DNA of 58,889 nt from Bacillus sp. OK048 (GCF_900103525.1 NZ_FNHN01000019.1:1-58889), one strand, 5' to 3'; numbered from the stretch's first letter, positions 25,180 to 35,069 are shown. The notes: generated by a model from the sequence alone, not told the origin. A program made the numbers and translations.

Positions 25180-28100
25180 TTGCTTGATGTTAATAATTTT
25201 GAGTATATGAAGATTGGTCTGGCATCACCGGATAAAATCCGTTCATGGTCATTTGGTGAAGTGAAAAAACCAGAAACCATTAACTATCGTACATTGAAGC
25301 CTGAAAAGGATGGTTTATTCTGTGAAAGAATTTTTGGTCCAACAAAGGATTGGGAATGTCATTGCGGAAAATATAAACGTGTCCGTTACAAAGGTGTTGT
25401 ATGTGACCGATGCGGTGTCGAAGTAACGCGTGCAAAGGTACGTCGTGAACGTATGGGGCATATTGAGCTAGCTGCTCCTGTCTCTCATATTTGGTATTTT
25501 AAAGGAATTCCAAGCCGGATGGGACTCGTTTTAGATATGTCTCCTAGGGCATTAGAGGAAATTATCTATTTTGCTTCTTATGTTGTAACGGAATCAGGAG
25601 ATACAGCACTTGATAAGAAACAACTGTTATCAGAAAAAGAATATCGTGCATACCGCGAAAAGTATGGAACCAAGTTTCAAGCTGCGATGGGTGCTGAAGC
25701 GATTAAAAAGCTTCTTTCTGATATTGATTTAAATAAAGAGGTTGACGCATTAAAAGAAGAACTAAAATCTGCCCAAGGTCAACGTCGTACTCGTGCAATT
25801 AAACGTCTTGAAGTGTTGGAGGCATTCCGTAACTCTGGAAATGAACCATCATGGATGGTTCTTGATGTTCTACCTGTCATTCCTCCAGAACTTCGTCCAA
25901 TGGTACAGTTGGATGGAGGAAGATTTGCTACATCTGATTTAAACGATTTATATCGTCGAGTAATCAACCGGAATAATCGTCTTAAACGTTTATTAGATCT
26001 TGGTGCACCAAGCATTATCGTTCAAAACGAGAAGCGGATGCTTCAAGAAGCAGTAGATGCTTTAATTGATAATGGTCGTCGTGGCCGTCCAGTAACAGGG
26101 CCAGGTAACCGTCCATTAAAATCACTTTCGCATATGTTAAAAGGAAAGCAAGGTCGTTTCCGTCAAAACTTACTTGGTAAACGTGTTGACTATTCTGGTC
26201 GTTCCGTTATCGTTGTTGGTCCGAATTTAAAAATGTACCAATGCGGTCTGCCAAAAGAAATGGCTCTTGAGTTATTTAAGCCATTTGTTATGAAGGAACT
26301 AGTAGAAAAAGGGCTAGCTCATAATATTAAATCTGCAAAACGTAAGATCGAAAGAGTTTCTCCTGAAGTTTGGGATGTACTTGAAGATGTTATTCGTGAG
26401 CATCCGGTTTTACTTAACCGTGCCCCAACTCTTCATAGACTAGGGATTCAGGCATTTGAACCAACGCTTGTTGAAGGAAGAGCAATTCGTCTTCACCCGC
26501 TCGTGTGTACAGCGTACAACGCGGACTTTGATGGCGACCAAATGGCTGTTCACGTTCCACTTTCATCCGAAGCGCAAGCAGAAGCACGACTACTAATGCT
26601 CGCAGCGCAAAACATTTTGAACCCTAAAGATGGTAAGCCAGTTGTTACACCTTCACAGGATATGGTATTAGGTAACTACTACTTAACTCTTGAAAGAGAA
26701 GGCGCCGTTGGCGAGGGTATGATTTTTAAAGATACAAACGAAGCGTTAATCGCTTATCAAAATGGCTATGTTCATCTGCACACTCGTGTTGCTGTCCATG
26801 CAGGTTCACTTGGAAATGAAACATTGACTGAAGAACAAAACAGTAAGTTGCTAGTTACAACAGTAGGTAAACTTATCTTTAACGAAATTCTTCCAAAGTC
26901 ATTCCCATACATCAATGAACCGACAAGGCACAATTTAGAAGTGGAAACACCTTCTAAGTACTTTGTGGAAAAAGGTGAGGATGTTACAGCTAGAATTAAA
27001 GAAATGCCATTGGTGGATCCGTTCAAAAAGAAAATCCTTGGAAATATCATTGCAGAAGTATTTAAACGATTCAAAATCACTGAAACGTCTAAAATGTTAG
27101 ACCGCATGAAGGACTTAGGATTCAAATATTCTACTAAAGCTGGTATTACCGTCGGTGTTGCTGATATCGTGGTATTACCTGAAAAGCAAGAAATTCTTCA
27201 TGAGGCACAAAGCAAGGTTGATAACGTTATGAAACAGTTCCGTCGGGGATTAATTACCGAAGATGAACGTTATGATCGTGTCATTGCTATATGGAGTGCT
27301 GCGAAGGATACCATTCAAGGGAAACTAATGCAATCTTTGAATAAAACGAATCCAATTTTCATGATGAGTGACTCCGGAGCGCGTGGTAACGCATCTAACT
27401 TTACTCAGCTGGCTGGTATGCGTGGTTTGATGGCCAACCCGGCTGGACGGATTATCGAATTACCGATTAAGTCTAGTTTCCGTGAAGGTCTGACAGTGTT
27501 AGAGTATTTCATCTCAACACATGGTGCTCGTAAAGGTCTTGCGGATACAGCGTTAAAAACAGCTGACTCTGGTTATTTAACACGTCGTCTAGTAGACGTT
27601 GCACAAGATGTAATAGTCCGTGAAGATGATTGTGGAACTGACCGTGGCTTATTAATCCGTTCATTAAAAGACGGTACTGAAGTAATTGAAGGTCTTGATG
27701 AGCGTTTAATTGGACGTTATGCTCGTAATCCTATTAGACACCCTGAAACGAAGGAAGTACTAGTTCCTGAAAATGGACTTATCACGGAAGATTTAGCAGA
27801 AACCATCGTTAGTGTTGGCATTGAAGAAGTGAAAATCCGCTCTGCCTTTACATGTAATACCCGTCATGGTGTATGTAAGAAGTGTTATGGCCGTAACTTA
27901 GCTACAGGTCAAGAAGTTGAAGTTGGGGAAGCAGTTGGTATTATTGCGGCCCAATCAATTGGCGAACCTGGTACACAGTTAACGATGCGTACGTTCCATA
28001 CAGGCGGAGTTGCAGGAGACGATATCACTCAAGGTTTACCGCGTATTCAAGAAATATTTGAAGCACGTAATCCTAAGGGTGTTGCGGTTATTTCTGAAAT

Positions 28101-28779
28101 TGATGGTGTGGTTGTTGGAATTAACGAAGGCCGCGATCGCCAGCATGAGATTATTGTTCAAGGTGAAATTGAATCACGCACCTATAATGCTCCATATACA
28201 GCACGTTTGAAGGTAGCGGTTAATGATCAAATTGCACGTGGACAAGAATTAACAGAAGGTTCTATTGATCCTAAAGAGTTAATTAAAGTAAAAGATGTTA
28301 CTTCCGTTCAAGAGTACTTGTTGCGTGAAGTTCAAAAAGTTTATCGTATGCAGGGCGTTGAAATTGGCGATAAACACGTTGAAGTAATGGTTCGTCAAAT
28401 GATGCGTAAGGTTCGTGTTAGTGATGCGGGTGAAACAGATGTACTTCCAGGTACATTGCTTGATATCCACCAATTCACAGATGCGAATGAAAAAGCATTA
28501 TTAGCAGGAAAATTACCTGCGACAGGCCGACCAGTATTACTAGGTATTACAAAAGCATCCCTTGAAACAGATTCATTCTTGTCGGCAGCTTCATTCCAAG
28601 AAACTACGAGAGTTCTTACCGATGCAGCGATTAAAGGCAAGCGTGATGAGTTACTCGGCTTAAAAGAGAATGTTATCATCGGTAAACTTGTACCAGCAGG
28701 AACAGGAATGCAGCGTTACCGTAAAGCTGAACCAGTTTTAAGAGATACAACTTCTGAAGAAACAGTAACTATTGATTAA
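25180..28779 (+). CDS. rpoC: RNA polymerase beta' subunit
   Basis: This 1199-residue subunit starts at TTG 25180 behind AAGGGAGGT (MLDVNNFEYMKIGLASPDK); an in-frame ATG at 25159 lies upstream of that site. The N-terminal zinc site uses C60, C62, C75 and C78. The catalytic NADFDGD motif is at residues 447-453, with magnesium-binding D449, D451 and D453. The bridge helix and trigger-loop region (GEPGTQLTMRTFHTGG) are present. A strong terminator closes the operon. Confidence 0.99.
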   Translation: MLDVNNFEYMKIGLASPDKIRSWSFGEVKKPETINYRTLKPEKDGLFCERIFGPTKDWECHCGKYKRVRYKGVVCDRCGVEVTRAKVRRERMGHIELAAPVSHIWYFKGIPSRMGLVLDMSPRALEEIIYFASYVVTESGDTALDKKQLLSEKEYRAYREKYGTKFQAAMGAEAIKKLLSDIDLNKEVDALKEELKSAQGQRRTRAIKRLEVLEAFRNSGNEPSWMVLDVLPVIPPELRPMVQLDGGRFATSDLNDLYRRVINRNNRLKRLLDLGAPSIIVQNEKRMLQEAVDALIDNGRRGRPVTGPGNRPLKSLSHMLKGKQGRFRQNLLGKRVDYSGRSVIVVGPNLKMYQCGLPKEMALELFKPFVMKELVEKGLAHNIKSAKRKIERVSPEVWDVLEDVIREHPVLLNRAPTLHRLGIQAFEPTLVEGRAIRLHPLVCTAYNADFDGDQMAVHVPLSSEAQAEARLLMLAAQNILNPKDGKPVVTPSQDMVLGNYYLTLEREGAVGEGMIFKDTNEALIAYQNGYVHLHTRVAVHAGSLGNETLTEEQNSKLLVTTVGKLIFNEILPKSFPYINEPTRHNLEVETPSKYFVEKGEDVTARIKEMPLVDPFKKKILGNIIAEVFKRFKITETSKMLDRMKDLGFKYSTKAGITVGVADIVVLPEKQEILHEAQSKVDNVMKQFRRGLITEDERYDRVIAIWSAAKDTIQGKLMQSLNKTNPIFMMSDSGARGNASNFTQLAGMRGLMANPAGRIIELPIKSSFREGLTVLEYFISTHGARKGLADTALKTADSGYLTRRLVDVAQDVIVREDDCGTDRGLLIRSLKDGTEVIEGLDERLIGRYARNPIRHPETKEVLVPENGLITEDLAETIVSVGIEEVKIRSAFTCNTRHGVCKKCYGRNLATGQEVEVGEAVGIIAAQSIGEPGTQLTMRTFHTGGVAGDDITQGLPRIQEIFEARNPKGVAVISEIDGVVVGINEGRDRQHEIIVQGEIESRTYNAPYTARLKVAVNDQIARGQELTEGSIDPKELIKVKDVTSVQEYLLREVQKVYRMQGVEIGDKHVEVMVRQMMRKVRVSDAGETDVLPGTLLDIHQFTDANEKALLAGKLPATGRPVLLGITKASLETDSFLSAASFQETTRVLTDAAIKGKRDELLGLKENVIIGKLVPAGTGMQRYRKAEPVLRDTTSEETVTID

Positions 28780-28788
28780 TCATAAGAA

Positions 28789-28820
28789 GCGGTACTTGCT
28801 TAAAGGCAAGTACCGCATTT
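28789..28820 (+). terminator. Terminator after rpoC
   Basis: GCGGTACTTGC (28789-28799) pairs perfectly with GCAAGTACCGC (28806-28816), followed by ATTTTA. Confidence 0.85.
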
Positions 28821-28845
28821 TAAAGAATTAATTTTGATACACTTG

Positions 28846-28874
28846 TTGACTTATTTTTTAGAAGATGGTAATAT
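28846..28874 (+). promoter_or_regulatory. Sigma-A promoter of the ybxF-rpsL (str) operon
   Basis: TTGACT at 28846-28851, a 17-bp spacer and TAATAT at 28869-28874, 45 bp before ybxF. Confidence 0.8.
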
Positions 28875-28919
28875 ATCAAAGGTGCTCCTATTAACCTGTT
28901 GCTTTGGAGGATATGATAA

Positions 28920-29168
28920 ATGTCTTATGAAAAAGTATTGCAGGCAACAAAGATTTCAATAGGAACGAAACAAACAGAAAAAGCACTAAAGGATGGTACA
29001 GCAAATGAGTTGATCATTGCAAGTGATGCTGACATGAAAGTAACAGCGCCGGTAGTGAAACTAGCTCAAGATGTCAAAGTCCCTATTACCTATGTTGACT
29101 CGATGAAAAAACTCGGGAAGGCATCTGGAATTGAAGTTGGTGCTTCAACTGTAGTAATTATCCGTTAA
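28920..29168 (+). CDS. rplGB: YbxF, L7Ae-family ribosomal protein
   Basis: This 82-residue protein of the L7Ae/L30e family binds RNA kink-turns. Characteristic segments are IGTKQTEKALKDGTANELIIASDAD and the loop VDSMKKLGKASGIEVGA, which contacts RNA. It is the first gene of the str operon, as in B. subtilis. Which kink-turn it serves is not settled in the literature as far as I know. Confidence 0.93.
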   Translation: MSYEKVLQATKISIGTKQTEKALKDGTANELIIASDADMKVTAPVVKLAQDVKVPITYVDSMKKLGKASGIEVGASTVVIIR

Positions 29169-29271
29169 AAACTGTTTTTGTAGATAGATGGTCTGCAAGA
29201 ACTTTGTTTTTGCACAAAAATGAACCACCTGGATGTGTGGGCTTACAAATAATGAAGGGAGGAAAAGTAAC

Positions 29272-29694
29272 ATGCCAACGATTAACCAATTAGTACGCAA
29301 ACCTCGTCAATCTATTGAGGAGAAATCAAAATCACCTGCGCTAAATAAAGGTTATAACAGCTTCAAAAAATCACAAACAAATGTAACTTCACCACAGAAA
29401 CGTGGAGTATGTACTCGTGTTGGTACAATGACTCCAAAGAAACCGAACTCAGCGTTACGTAAATATGCACGTGTACGTTTGACAAACGGTATTGAGGTGA
29501 CAGCATACATTCCTGGTATTGGCCACAACCTTCAAGAGCACAGTGTTGTTCTTATTCGTGGCGGTCGTGTAAAAGACTTACCAGGGGTACGTTATCACAT
29601 CGTTCGTGGTGCGCTTGATACGGCTGGAGTTAACAACCGTATGCAAAGTCGTTCTAAATATGGTACTAAGAGACCAAAAGCAGCTAAGAAGTAA
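29272..29694 (+). CDS. rpsL: 30S ribosomal protein S12
   Basis: This 140-residue S12 starts MPTINQLVRKPRQ at an ATG preceded by GGGAGG; an in-frame start at 29233 is upstream of that site. The decoding-site loop TPKKPNSALRK is wild type, with lysine at position 56, the residue classically changed in streptomycin resistance. The second loop (KDLPGVRYHIVRG) is also unaltered. It precedes rpsG. Confidence 0.98.
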   Translation: MPTINQLVRKPRQSIEEKSKSPALNKGYNSFKKSQTNVTSPQKRGVCTRVGTMTPKKPNSALRKYARVRLTNGIEVTAYIPGIGHNLQEHSVVLIRGGRVKDLPGVRYHIVRGALDTAGVNNRMQSRSKYGTKRPKAAKK

Positions 29695-29735
29695 AATCAG
29701 ATTAAATAGAATGTTGTTTGAAAGGAGGAAATTCA

Positions 29736-30206
29736 ATGCCACGTAAAGGTCCTGTAGCAAAAAGAGACGTGTTACCAGATCCACTTTACAATTCTAAGTT
29801 AGTTACTCGTCTAATCAATAAAATGATGGTTGACGGCAAAAGAGGTAAGTCACAAGAAATTCTTTATTCTGCATTTGAAACAATCCGTGAGCGCTCTGGT
29901 AAAGAGCCGATGGAAGTGTTTGAAGCAGCAATGAAAAACATTATGCCGGTACTTGAGGTAAAAGCACGCCGTGTAGGTGGAGCAAACTACCAAGTGCCAA
30001 TCGAGGTGCGTCCTGATCGCCGCACAACTCTTGGTCTTCGTTGGTTAGTAAACTATTCACGTCTTCGCGGTGAGAAAACGATGGAAGAACGTTTAGCTAA
30101 CGAAATCATGGATGCTGCTAACAACACTGGAGCATCTGTTAAAAAGCGTGAAGATACACACAAAATGGCTGAAGCAAACAAAGCGTTTGCTCACTATCGT
30201 TGGTAG
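29736..30206 (+). CDS. rpsG: 30S ribosomal protein S7
   Basis: This 156-residue primary 16S-binding protein of the 30S head starts MPRKGPVAKRDVLPDPLYN behind AAAGGAGG. Conserved regions include LINKMMVDGKRGKSQEI and RRVGGANYQVPIEVRP; the latter forms the hairpin near the E site. It is followed after about 48 bp by fusA. Confidence 0.98.
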   Translation: MPRKGPVAKRDVLPDPLYNSKLVTRLINKMMVDGKRGKSQEILYSAFETIRERSGKEPMEVFEAAMKNIMPVLEVKARRVGGANYQVPIEVRPDRRTTLGLRWLVNYSRLRGEKTMEERLANEIMDAANNTGASVKKREDTHKMAEANKAFAHYRW

Positions 30207-30254
30207 AATTACCTTAATCATAATAACTTTCATACTAGGAAGGAGAAAGACCCA

Positions 30255-32336
30255 ATGGCAAGAGAGTTCTCCTTAGAAAAAACGCGTAATATCGGTATTA
30301 TGGCACATATTGATGCTGGTAAAACGACAACAACTGAGCGTATCCTTTACTATACTGGTAAAATCCACAAAATCGGCGAAACACACGAAGGTGGAGCGCA
30401 GATGGACTGGATGGAGCAAGAACAAGAACGCGGAATTACAATTACATCTGCAGCAACAACTGCATCATGGAAAGGTCACCGCGTCAACATCATTGATACA
30501 CCTGGTCACGTAGACTTCACAGTTGAAGTTGAACGTTCTTTACGTGTACTTGATGGTGCAGTTACTGTACTTGATGCACAATCTGGCGTTGAGCCACAAA
30601 CAGAAACAGTATGGCGTCAAGCAACAACATATGGCGTGCCGCGTATTGTTTTTGTGAATAAAATGGATAAAATCGGTGCGGACTTCTTATATTCTATTGG
30701 TACACTTCATGATCGATTACAAGCAAATGCAGCAGCAATTCAATTGCCAATCGGTGCTGAAGATCAGTTCAGAGGCATCATTGATTTAGTTGAAATGAAT
30801 GCTACAATGTACAATAATGATCTTGGCACAGACATGGAAGAAGTAGAAATTCCAGAAGAATATAAGGCACAAGCCGAAGAATACCGTGAAAAGTTAATTG
30901 AAGCAGTTTCAGATTTCGATGAGGATTTATTGGAAAAGTACCTCGGTGGAGAAGAAATCACCAAAGAAGAACTTAAAGCAGCGATTCGTAAAGGTACTTT
31001 AAGTGTTGAATTTTACCCAGTAATGTGTGGTACTGCTTTCAAAAATAAAGGTGTTCAAAAGATGCTTGATGCAGCAATTGACTATCTTCCGGCTCCGACA
31101 GATGTACCAGCAATCAAGGGTCATGCAGTAGATGACCCAGATGAATTGGTTGAACGTCATTCAGATGACGAAGAGCCATTCTCTGCTCTTGCATTTAAAG
31201 TAATGACTGATCCTTATGTTGGAAAATTAACGTTCTTCCGTGTTTACTCTGGTACTTTAGATTCTGGATCTTATGTTCAGAACTCTACTAAAGGAAAGCG
31301 TGAACGCATCGGACGTATTCTACAAATGCACGCAAACAGTCGTCAAGAAATCTCTAAGGTTTTTGCAGGTGACATTGCTGCTGCGGTAGGACTAAAAGAT
31401 ACAACAACAGGTGATACACTTTGTGATGAGAAAAATCTCGTTATCTTAGAGTCAATGAATTTCCCTGAACCGGTAATTCAGCTTTCTGTTGAACCAAAAT
31501 CAAAAGCTGATCAAGACAAAATGACAACTGCACTACAAAAACTTCAAGAAGAAGATCCAACTTTCCGCGCGCACACTGACGTGGAAACTGGACAAGTTAT
31601 CATCGCTGGTATGGGTGAACTTCACCTTGATATTCTAGTAGACCGTATGCGTCGTGAGTTTAAAGTAGAGGCTAATGTTGGTGCACCACAGGTTGCTTAT
31701 CGTGAAACTTTCCGTGCTTCCGCACAAGTTGAAGGTAAATTCGCGCGTCAATCTGGTGGTCGTGGACAATACGGTCACGTTTGGATCGAATTCTCACCTA
31801 ACGAAGAAGGAAAAGGATTTGAATTTATAAACGGTATTGTCGGTGGTGTTGTTCCTCGTGAATACATCGCTCCAGTTCAAGCTGGACTTGAAGATGCTCT
31901 AAATCGTGGTGTTCTTGCTGGATATCCATTAGTTGATATTAAAGCAAGATTATTTGACGGATCTTACCATGATGTTGACTCCTCTGAAATGGCGTTTAAG
32001 ATTGCTGCTTCAATGGCACTTAAAAATGCTGCTTCAAAGTGTAAGCCTGTTATCCTTGAGCCTATGATGAGGGTTGAAGTAGTAATCCCAGAAGAGTATC
32101 TAGGAGACATTATGGGTCAAATCACTGCGCGCCGTGGTCGTGTAGAGGGCATGGAAGCACGTGGTAACGCACAAGTAGTTCGTGCTCAAGTTCCACTTTC
32201 AGAAATGTTCGGATATGCAACATCACTTCGTTCAAGCACACAAGGTCGTGGAGTATTCTCTATGCACTTTGATCACTATGAAGAAGTACCAAAATCAGTT
32301 TCTGAAGAAATTATCAAAAAAAATAAAGGTGAATAA
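30255..32336 (+). CDS. fusA: Elongation factor G
   Basis: This 693-residue translocase GTPase has G1 AHIDAGKTT, G3 DTPGHVDF and G4 NKMDK in domain I. Domains II-V follow with the GGRGQYGHVWIEF and GYPLVDIKARLFDGSYHDVDSS segments. It drives mRNA-tRNA translocation and, with RRF, ribosome recycling. It follows rpsG and precedes tuf; a hairpin lies in the 126-bp gap. Confidence 0.99.
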   Translation: MAREFSLEKTRNIGIMAHIDAGKTTTTERILYYTGKIHKIGETHEGGAQMDWMEQEQERGITITSAATTASWKGHRVNIIDTPGHVDFTVEVERSLRVLDGAVTVLDAQSGVEPQTETVWRQATTYGVPRIVFVNKMDKIGADFLYSIGTLHDRLQANAAAIQLPIGAEDQFRGIIDLVEMNATMYNNDLGTDMEEVEIPEEYKAQAEEYREKLIEAVSDFDEDLLEKYLGGEEITKEELKAAIRKGTLSVEFYPVMCGTAFKNKGVQKMLDAAIDYLPAPTDVPAIKGHAVDDPDELVERHSDDEEPFSALAFKVMTDPYVGKLTFFRVYSGTLDSGSYVQNSTKGKRERIGRILQMHANSRQEISKVFAGDIAAAVGLKDTTTGDTLCDEKNLVILESMNFPEPVIQLSVEPKSKADQDKMTTALQKLQEEDPTFRAHTDVETGQVIIAGMGELHLDILVDRMRREFKVEANVGAPQVAYRETFRASAQVEGKFARQSGGRGQYGHVWIEFSPNEEGKGFEFINGIVGGVVPREYIAPVQAGLEDALNRGVLAGYPLVDIKARLFDGSYHDVDSSEMAFKIAASMALKNAASKCKPVILEPMMRVEVVIPEEYLGDIMGQITARRGRVEGMEARGNAQVVRAQVPLSEMFGYATSLRSSTQGRGVFSMHFDHYEEVPKSVSEEIIKKNKGE

Positions 32337-32379
32337 TTGATTTTCACCTTTTAATAAAGTATAACTACTTATATAACCG

Positions 32380-32419
32380 TGGAAACTGTAAATTTGGGTC
32401 AACCAATATACAGTTTCCA
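32380..32419 (+). other. Stem-loop in the fusA-tuf gap
   Basis: TGGAAACTGTA (32380-32390) and TACAGTTTCCA (32409-32419) are an exact 11-bp inverted repeat with an 18-nt loop. A T run (about 32433-32439) follows 13 nt later, so it is not a classic terminator. Confidence 0.75.
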
Positions 32420-32462
32420 TAAAATATACTTAATTTTTTTATATTAAAGGAGGATTTTCCTA

Positions 32463-33650
32463 ATGGGTAAAGCTAAATTCGACCGTTCAAAGCCACACGT
32501 AAATATTGGTACAATTGGTCACGTTGACCACGGTAAAACAACTCTAACAGCTGCAATCACTTCTGTACTTGCTAAAACTGGTGGTGCAGAAGCTCGCGGC
32601 TACGATCAAATCGACGGTGCACCAGAAGAAAAAGAACGTGGAATCACAATTTCTACTTCACACGTTGAGTATGAAACTGCTGCACGTCACTATGCACACG
32701 TTGACTGCCCAGGACACGCTGACTATGTTAAAAACATGATCACTGGTGCTGCGCAAATGGACGGCGGTATCCTAGTTGTTTCTTCAACTGATGGTCCAAT
32801 GCCACAAACTCGTGAACACATCCTTCTTTCTCGTCAAGTAGGCGTACCTTACCTTGTTGTATTCATGAACAAGTGTGATATGGTTGATGACGAAGAACTT
32901 CTTGAATTAGTAGAAATGGAAATTCGTGATCTATTATCAGAATATGACTTCCCTGGTGATGACACTCCAGTTATCAAAGGTTCAGCTCTTAAAGCATTAG
33001 AAGGCGAAGCTGCTTGGGAAGAAAAGATCCATGAACTTATGACTGCTGTTGATGAGTGGATTCCAACACCAACTCGTGATACTGACAAGCCTTTCATGAT
33101 GCCAGTTGAGGATGTATTCTCAATCACTGGTCGTGGAACTGTTGCTACTGGTCGTGTAGAGCGTGGAGTAGTTAAAGTGGGCGACGTTGTTGAAATCGTA
33201 GGTTTCACTGAAGAGCCAAAATCCACAACTGTAACAGGTGTAGAAATGTTCCGTAAGCTTCTTGACTTTGCTGAAGCTGGAGACAATATCGGTGCACTTC
33301 TTCGTGGTGTAGCACGTGAAGAAATCGAGCGTGGACAAGTTTTGGCTAAGCCAAAATCAATCACTCCACACACAAAGTTCAAAGCACAAGTTTACGTTTT
33401 ATCAAAAGAAGAAGGTGGACGTCACACTCCATTCTTCACTAACTACCGTCCACAATTCTATTTCCGTACTTCTGATATTACTGGTATTTGTAATCTTCCA
33501 GAAGGCGTAGAAATGGTTATGCCTGGTGACCACATCGAAATGACTGTTGAGCTTATCGCTCCAGTTGCTATCGAAGAAGGAACTAAGTTCTCAATCCGTG
33601 AAGGCGGTCGTACTGTAGGTTCAGGTTCAATCACTACAATCACTGAGTAA
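32463..33650 (+). CDS. tuf: Elongation factor Tu
   Basis: This 395-residue GTPase delivers aminoacyl-tRNA to the A site. Visible motifs are GHVDHGKTT (G1), the switch I region ending in ERGITI, DCPGHADY (G3) and NKCD (G4), followed by domains II and III. Codon use is strongly biased, as in other highly expressed genes here. It has its own AGGAGG site and is closed by a terminator. Confidence 0.99.
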   Translation: MGKAKFDRSKPHVNIGTIGHVDHGKTTLTAAITSVLAKTGGAEARGYDQIDGAPEEKERGITISTSHVEYETAARHYAHVDCPGHADYVKNMITGAAQMDGGILVVSSTDGPMPQTREHILLSRQVGVPYLVVFMNKCDMVDDEELLELVEMEIRDLLSEYDFPGDDTPVIKGSALKALEGEAAWEEKIHELMTAVDEWIPTPTRDTDKPFMMPVEDVFSITGRGTVATGRVERGVVKVGDVVEIVGFTEEPKSTTVTGVEMFRKLLDFAEAGDNIGALLRGVAREEIERGQVLAKPKSITPHTKFKAQVYVLSKEEGGRHTPFFTNYRPQFYFRTSDITGICNLPEGVEMVMPGDHIEMTVELIAPVAIEEGTKFSIREGGRTVGSGSITTITE

Positions 33651-33663
33651 TTTATAAATACAA

Positions 33664-33696
33664 GGCAGATGGGTGACGATCCATCTGCTTTTTTTA
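33664..33696 (+). terminator. Terminator after tuf
   Basis: GGCAGATGG-GTGACGAT-CCATCTGC followed by seven T residues. Confidence 0.92.
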
Positions 33697-33792
33697 TGCA
33701 AAAAACTAGTTTCTTCTATATATAAAGAACACAGGTAATATTCAAATTATAAAGCGTTATTATAGGTTATTTTTGGAGAATGATATTTTCTA

Positions 33793-33821
33793 TTGAAAAT
33801 GTATATTCAGGTCGCTATAAT
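33793..33821 (+). promoter_or_regulatory. Upstream sigma-A promoter (P1) of the S10 operon
   Basis: TTGAAA at 33793-33798, a 17-bp spacer and a perfect TATAAT at 33816-33821. Confidence 0.7.
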
Positions 33822-33930
33822 AATAAAAGTGTGCTAAACGTAAACAGAAAGTTCTTTTCTGATTAACTATTGTTTCAAGAAGAATCAAAGTTTAAGGAAA
33901 GAATCATTTAAAAGAAAATATTAAAAAATG

Positions 33931-33959
33931 TTGCGTTTGCCTAATGTTTTATGTATAAT
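33931..33959 (+). promoter_or_regulatory. Downstream sigma-A promoter (P2) of the S10 operon
   Basis: TTGCGT at 33931-33936, a 17-bp spacer and a perfect TATAAT at 33954-33959, about 135 bp before rpsJ. Confidence 0.75.
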
Positions 33960-33965
33960 AGACAA

Positions 33966-34093
33966 TGTTGGTCTTTGACTGCGATGATGTGAAAGGTTGC
34001 TGACACACCCGGCCGCTTTGCCATGGCGAGTGTGTGGGAAATTTTCACTGAGAATGTCTATTTTGAAAATAGGCGAATAAAGGAGGGAAAATA
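33966..34093 (+). promoter_or_regulatory. Structured leader of the S10 operon
   Basis: Nested inverted repeats GTGAAA (33989-33994)/TTTCAC (34043-34048), ACACAC (34003-34008)/GTGTGT (34030-34035) and GGC/GCC (34011-34013/34020-34022) predict one long stacked hairpin. It ends shortly before the rpsJ ribosome binding site. In E. coli the S10 leader is the L4 target; whether that holds in this lineage is not known from the sequence. Confidence 0.55.
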
Positions 34094-34402
34094 ATGGCAA
34101 AACAAAAGATTCGTATACGTTTAAAAGCTTATGATCACAGAATTCTTGATCAATCTGCAGAAAAGATTGTAGAAACAGCAAAGCGTTCAGGTGCAACTGT
34201 TTCAGGTCCGATCCCACTTCCAACTGAGAAGTCAATCTACACAGTTCTTCGTGCGGTGCATAAGTACAAAGATTCTCGTGAGCAGTTCGAACAACGGACT
34301 CATAAGCGTCTAATCGATATCGTTAACCCGACTCCACAAACAGTTGATGCGTTGATGCGTTTAGATTTACCATCCGGTGTTGATATTGAAATTAAACTTT
34401 AG
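34094..34402 (+). CDS. rpsJ: 30S ribosomal protein S10 (NusE)
   Basis: This 102-residue S10 starts MAKQKIRIRLKAYDHRILDQS. It has two roles: a structural part of the 30S head, and a partner of NusB at rRNA boxA in antitermination. The GPIPLPTEKSIYTVLRAVH segment contains the extended loop. It is the first gene of the S10-spc-alpha run and is preceded by two promoters and a structured leader. Confidence 0.98.
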   Translation: MAKQKIRIRLKAYDHRILDQSAEKIVETAKRSGATVSGPIPLPTEKSIYTVLRAVHKYKDSREQFEQRTHKRLIDIVNPTPQTVDALMRLDLPSGVDIEIKL

Positions 34403-34442
34403 AAATAATAAATAAACAAATTATCTAGGAGGTGTGACTTAA

Positions 34443-35069
34443 ATGACCAAAGGAATCTTAGGAAGAAAGATTGGTATGACTCAAGTATTTGCAGAAAACG
34501 GCAACTTAATCCCAGTTACTGTAGTTGAAGCTGCTCAAAACGTGGTACTTCAAAAGAAATCAGTTGAAAGCGACGGTTATGAAGCTGTTCAAATTGGTTT
34601 TGAAGATAAGCGTGATAAGTTAGCTAACAAACCAGAAAAGGGACATGTTGCTAAGGCAAACACTACTCCTAAGCGCTTCATTCGCGAATTCAGCGGAGTT
34701 GACGTTACAGGATATGAAGTTGGTCAAGAAGTCAAAGTTGATATTTTCGCAGCTGGCGATGTTGTTGATGTAACAGGAATCTCAAAGGGTAAAGGTTTCC
34801 AAGGCGTTATCAAACGTCACGGACAATCACGCGGCCCAATGGCCCACGGTTCACGTTATCACCGTCGTCCTGGTTCTATGGGACCTGTTGCTCCAAACCG
34901 CGTATTCAAAGGTAAATTATTACCTGGACGTATGGGTGGAGAACAAGTAACAGTTCAAAATCTCGAAATCGTAAAAGTTGATGTTGAACGTAACTTGCTT
35001 TTAATCAAAGGTAATGTTCCAGGACCTAGAAAAGCATTATTAAAAATCAAAAGTGCGGTTAAAGCGTAA
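34443..35069 (+). CDS. rplC: 50S ribosomal protein L3
   Basis: This 208-residue L3 starts MTKGILGRKIGMTQVF. The long extension that reaches toward the peptidyl transferase centre includes GPMAHGSRYHRRPGSMG. L3 binds near the 3' end of 23S rRNA and helps MrnC (encoded at 14365) recognise its substrate in Bacillus. Confidence 0.98.
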   Translation: MTKGILGRKIGMTQVFAENGNLIPVTVVEAAQNVVLQKKSVESDGYEAVQIGFEDKRDKLANKPEKGHVAKANTTPKRFIREFSGVDVTGYEVGQEVKVDIFAAGDVVDVTGISKGKGFQGVIKRHGQSRGPMAHGSRYHRRPGSMGPVAPNRVFKGKLLPGRMGGEQVTVQNLEIVKVDVERNLLLIKGNVPGPRKALLKIKSAVKA

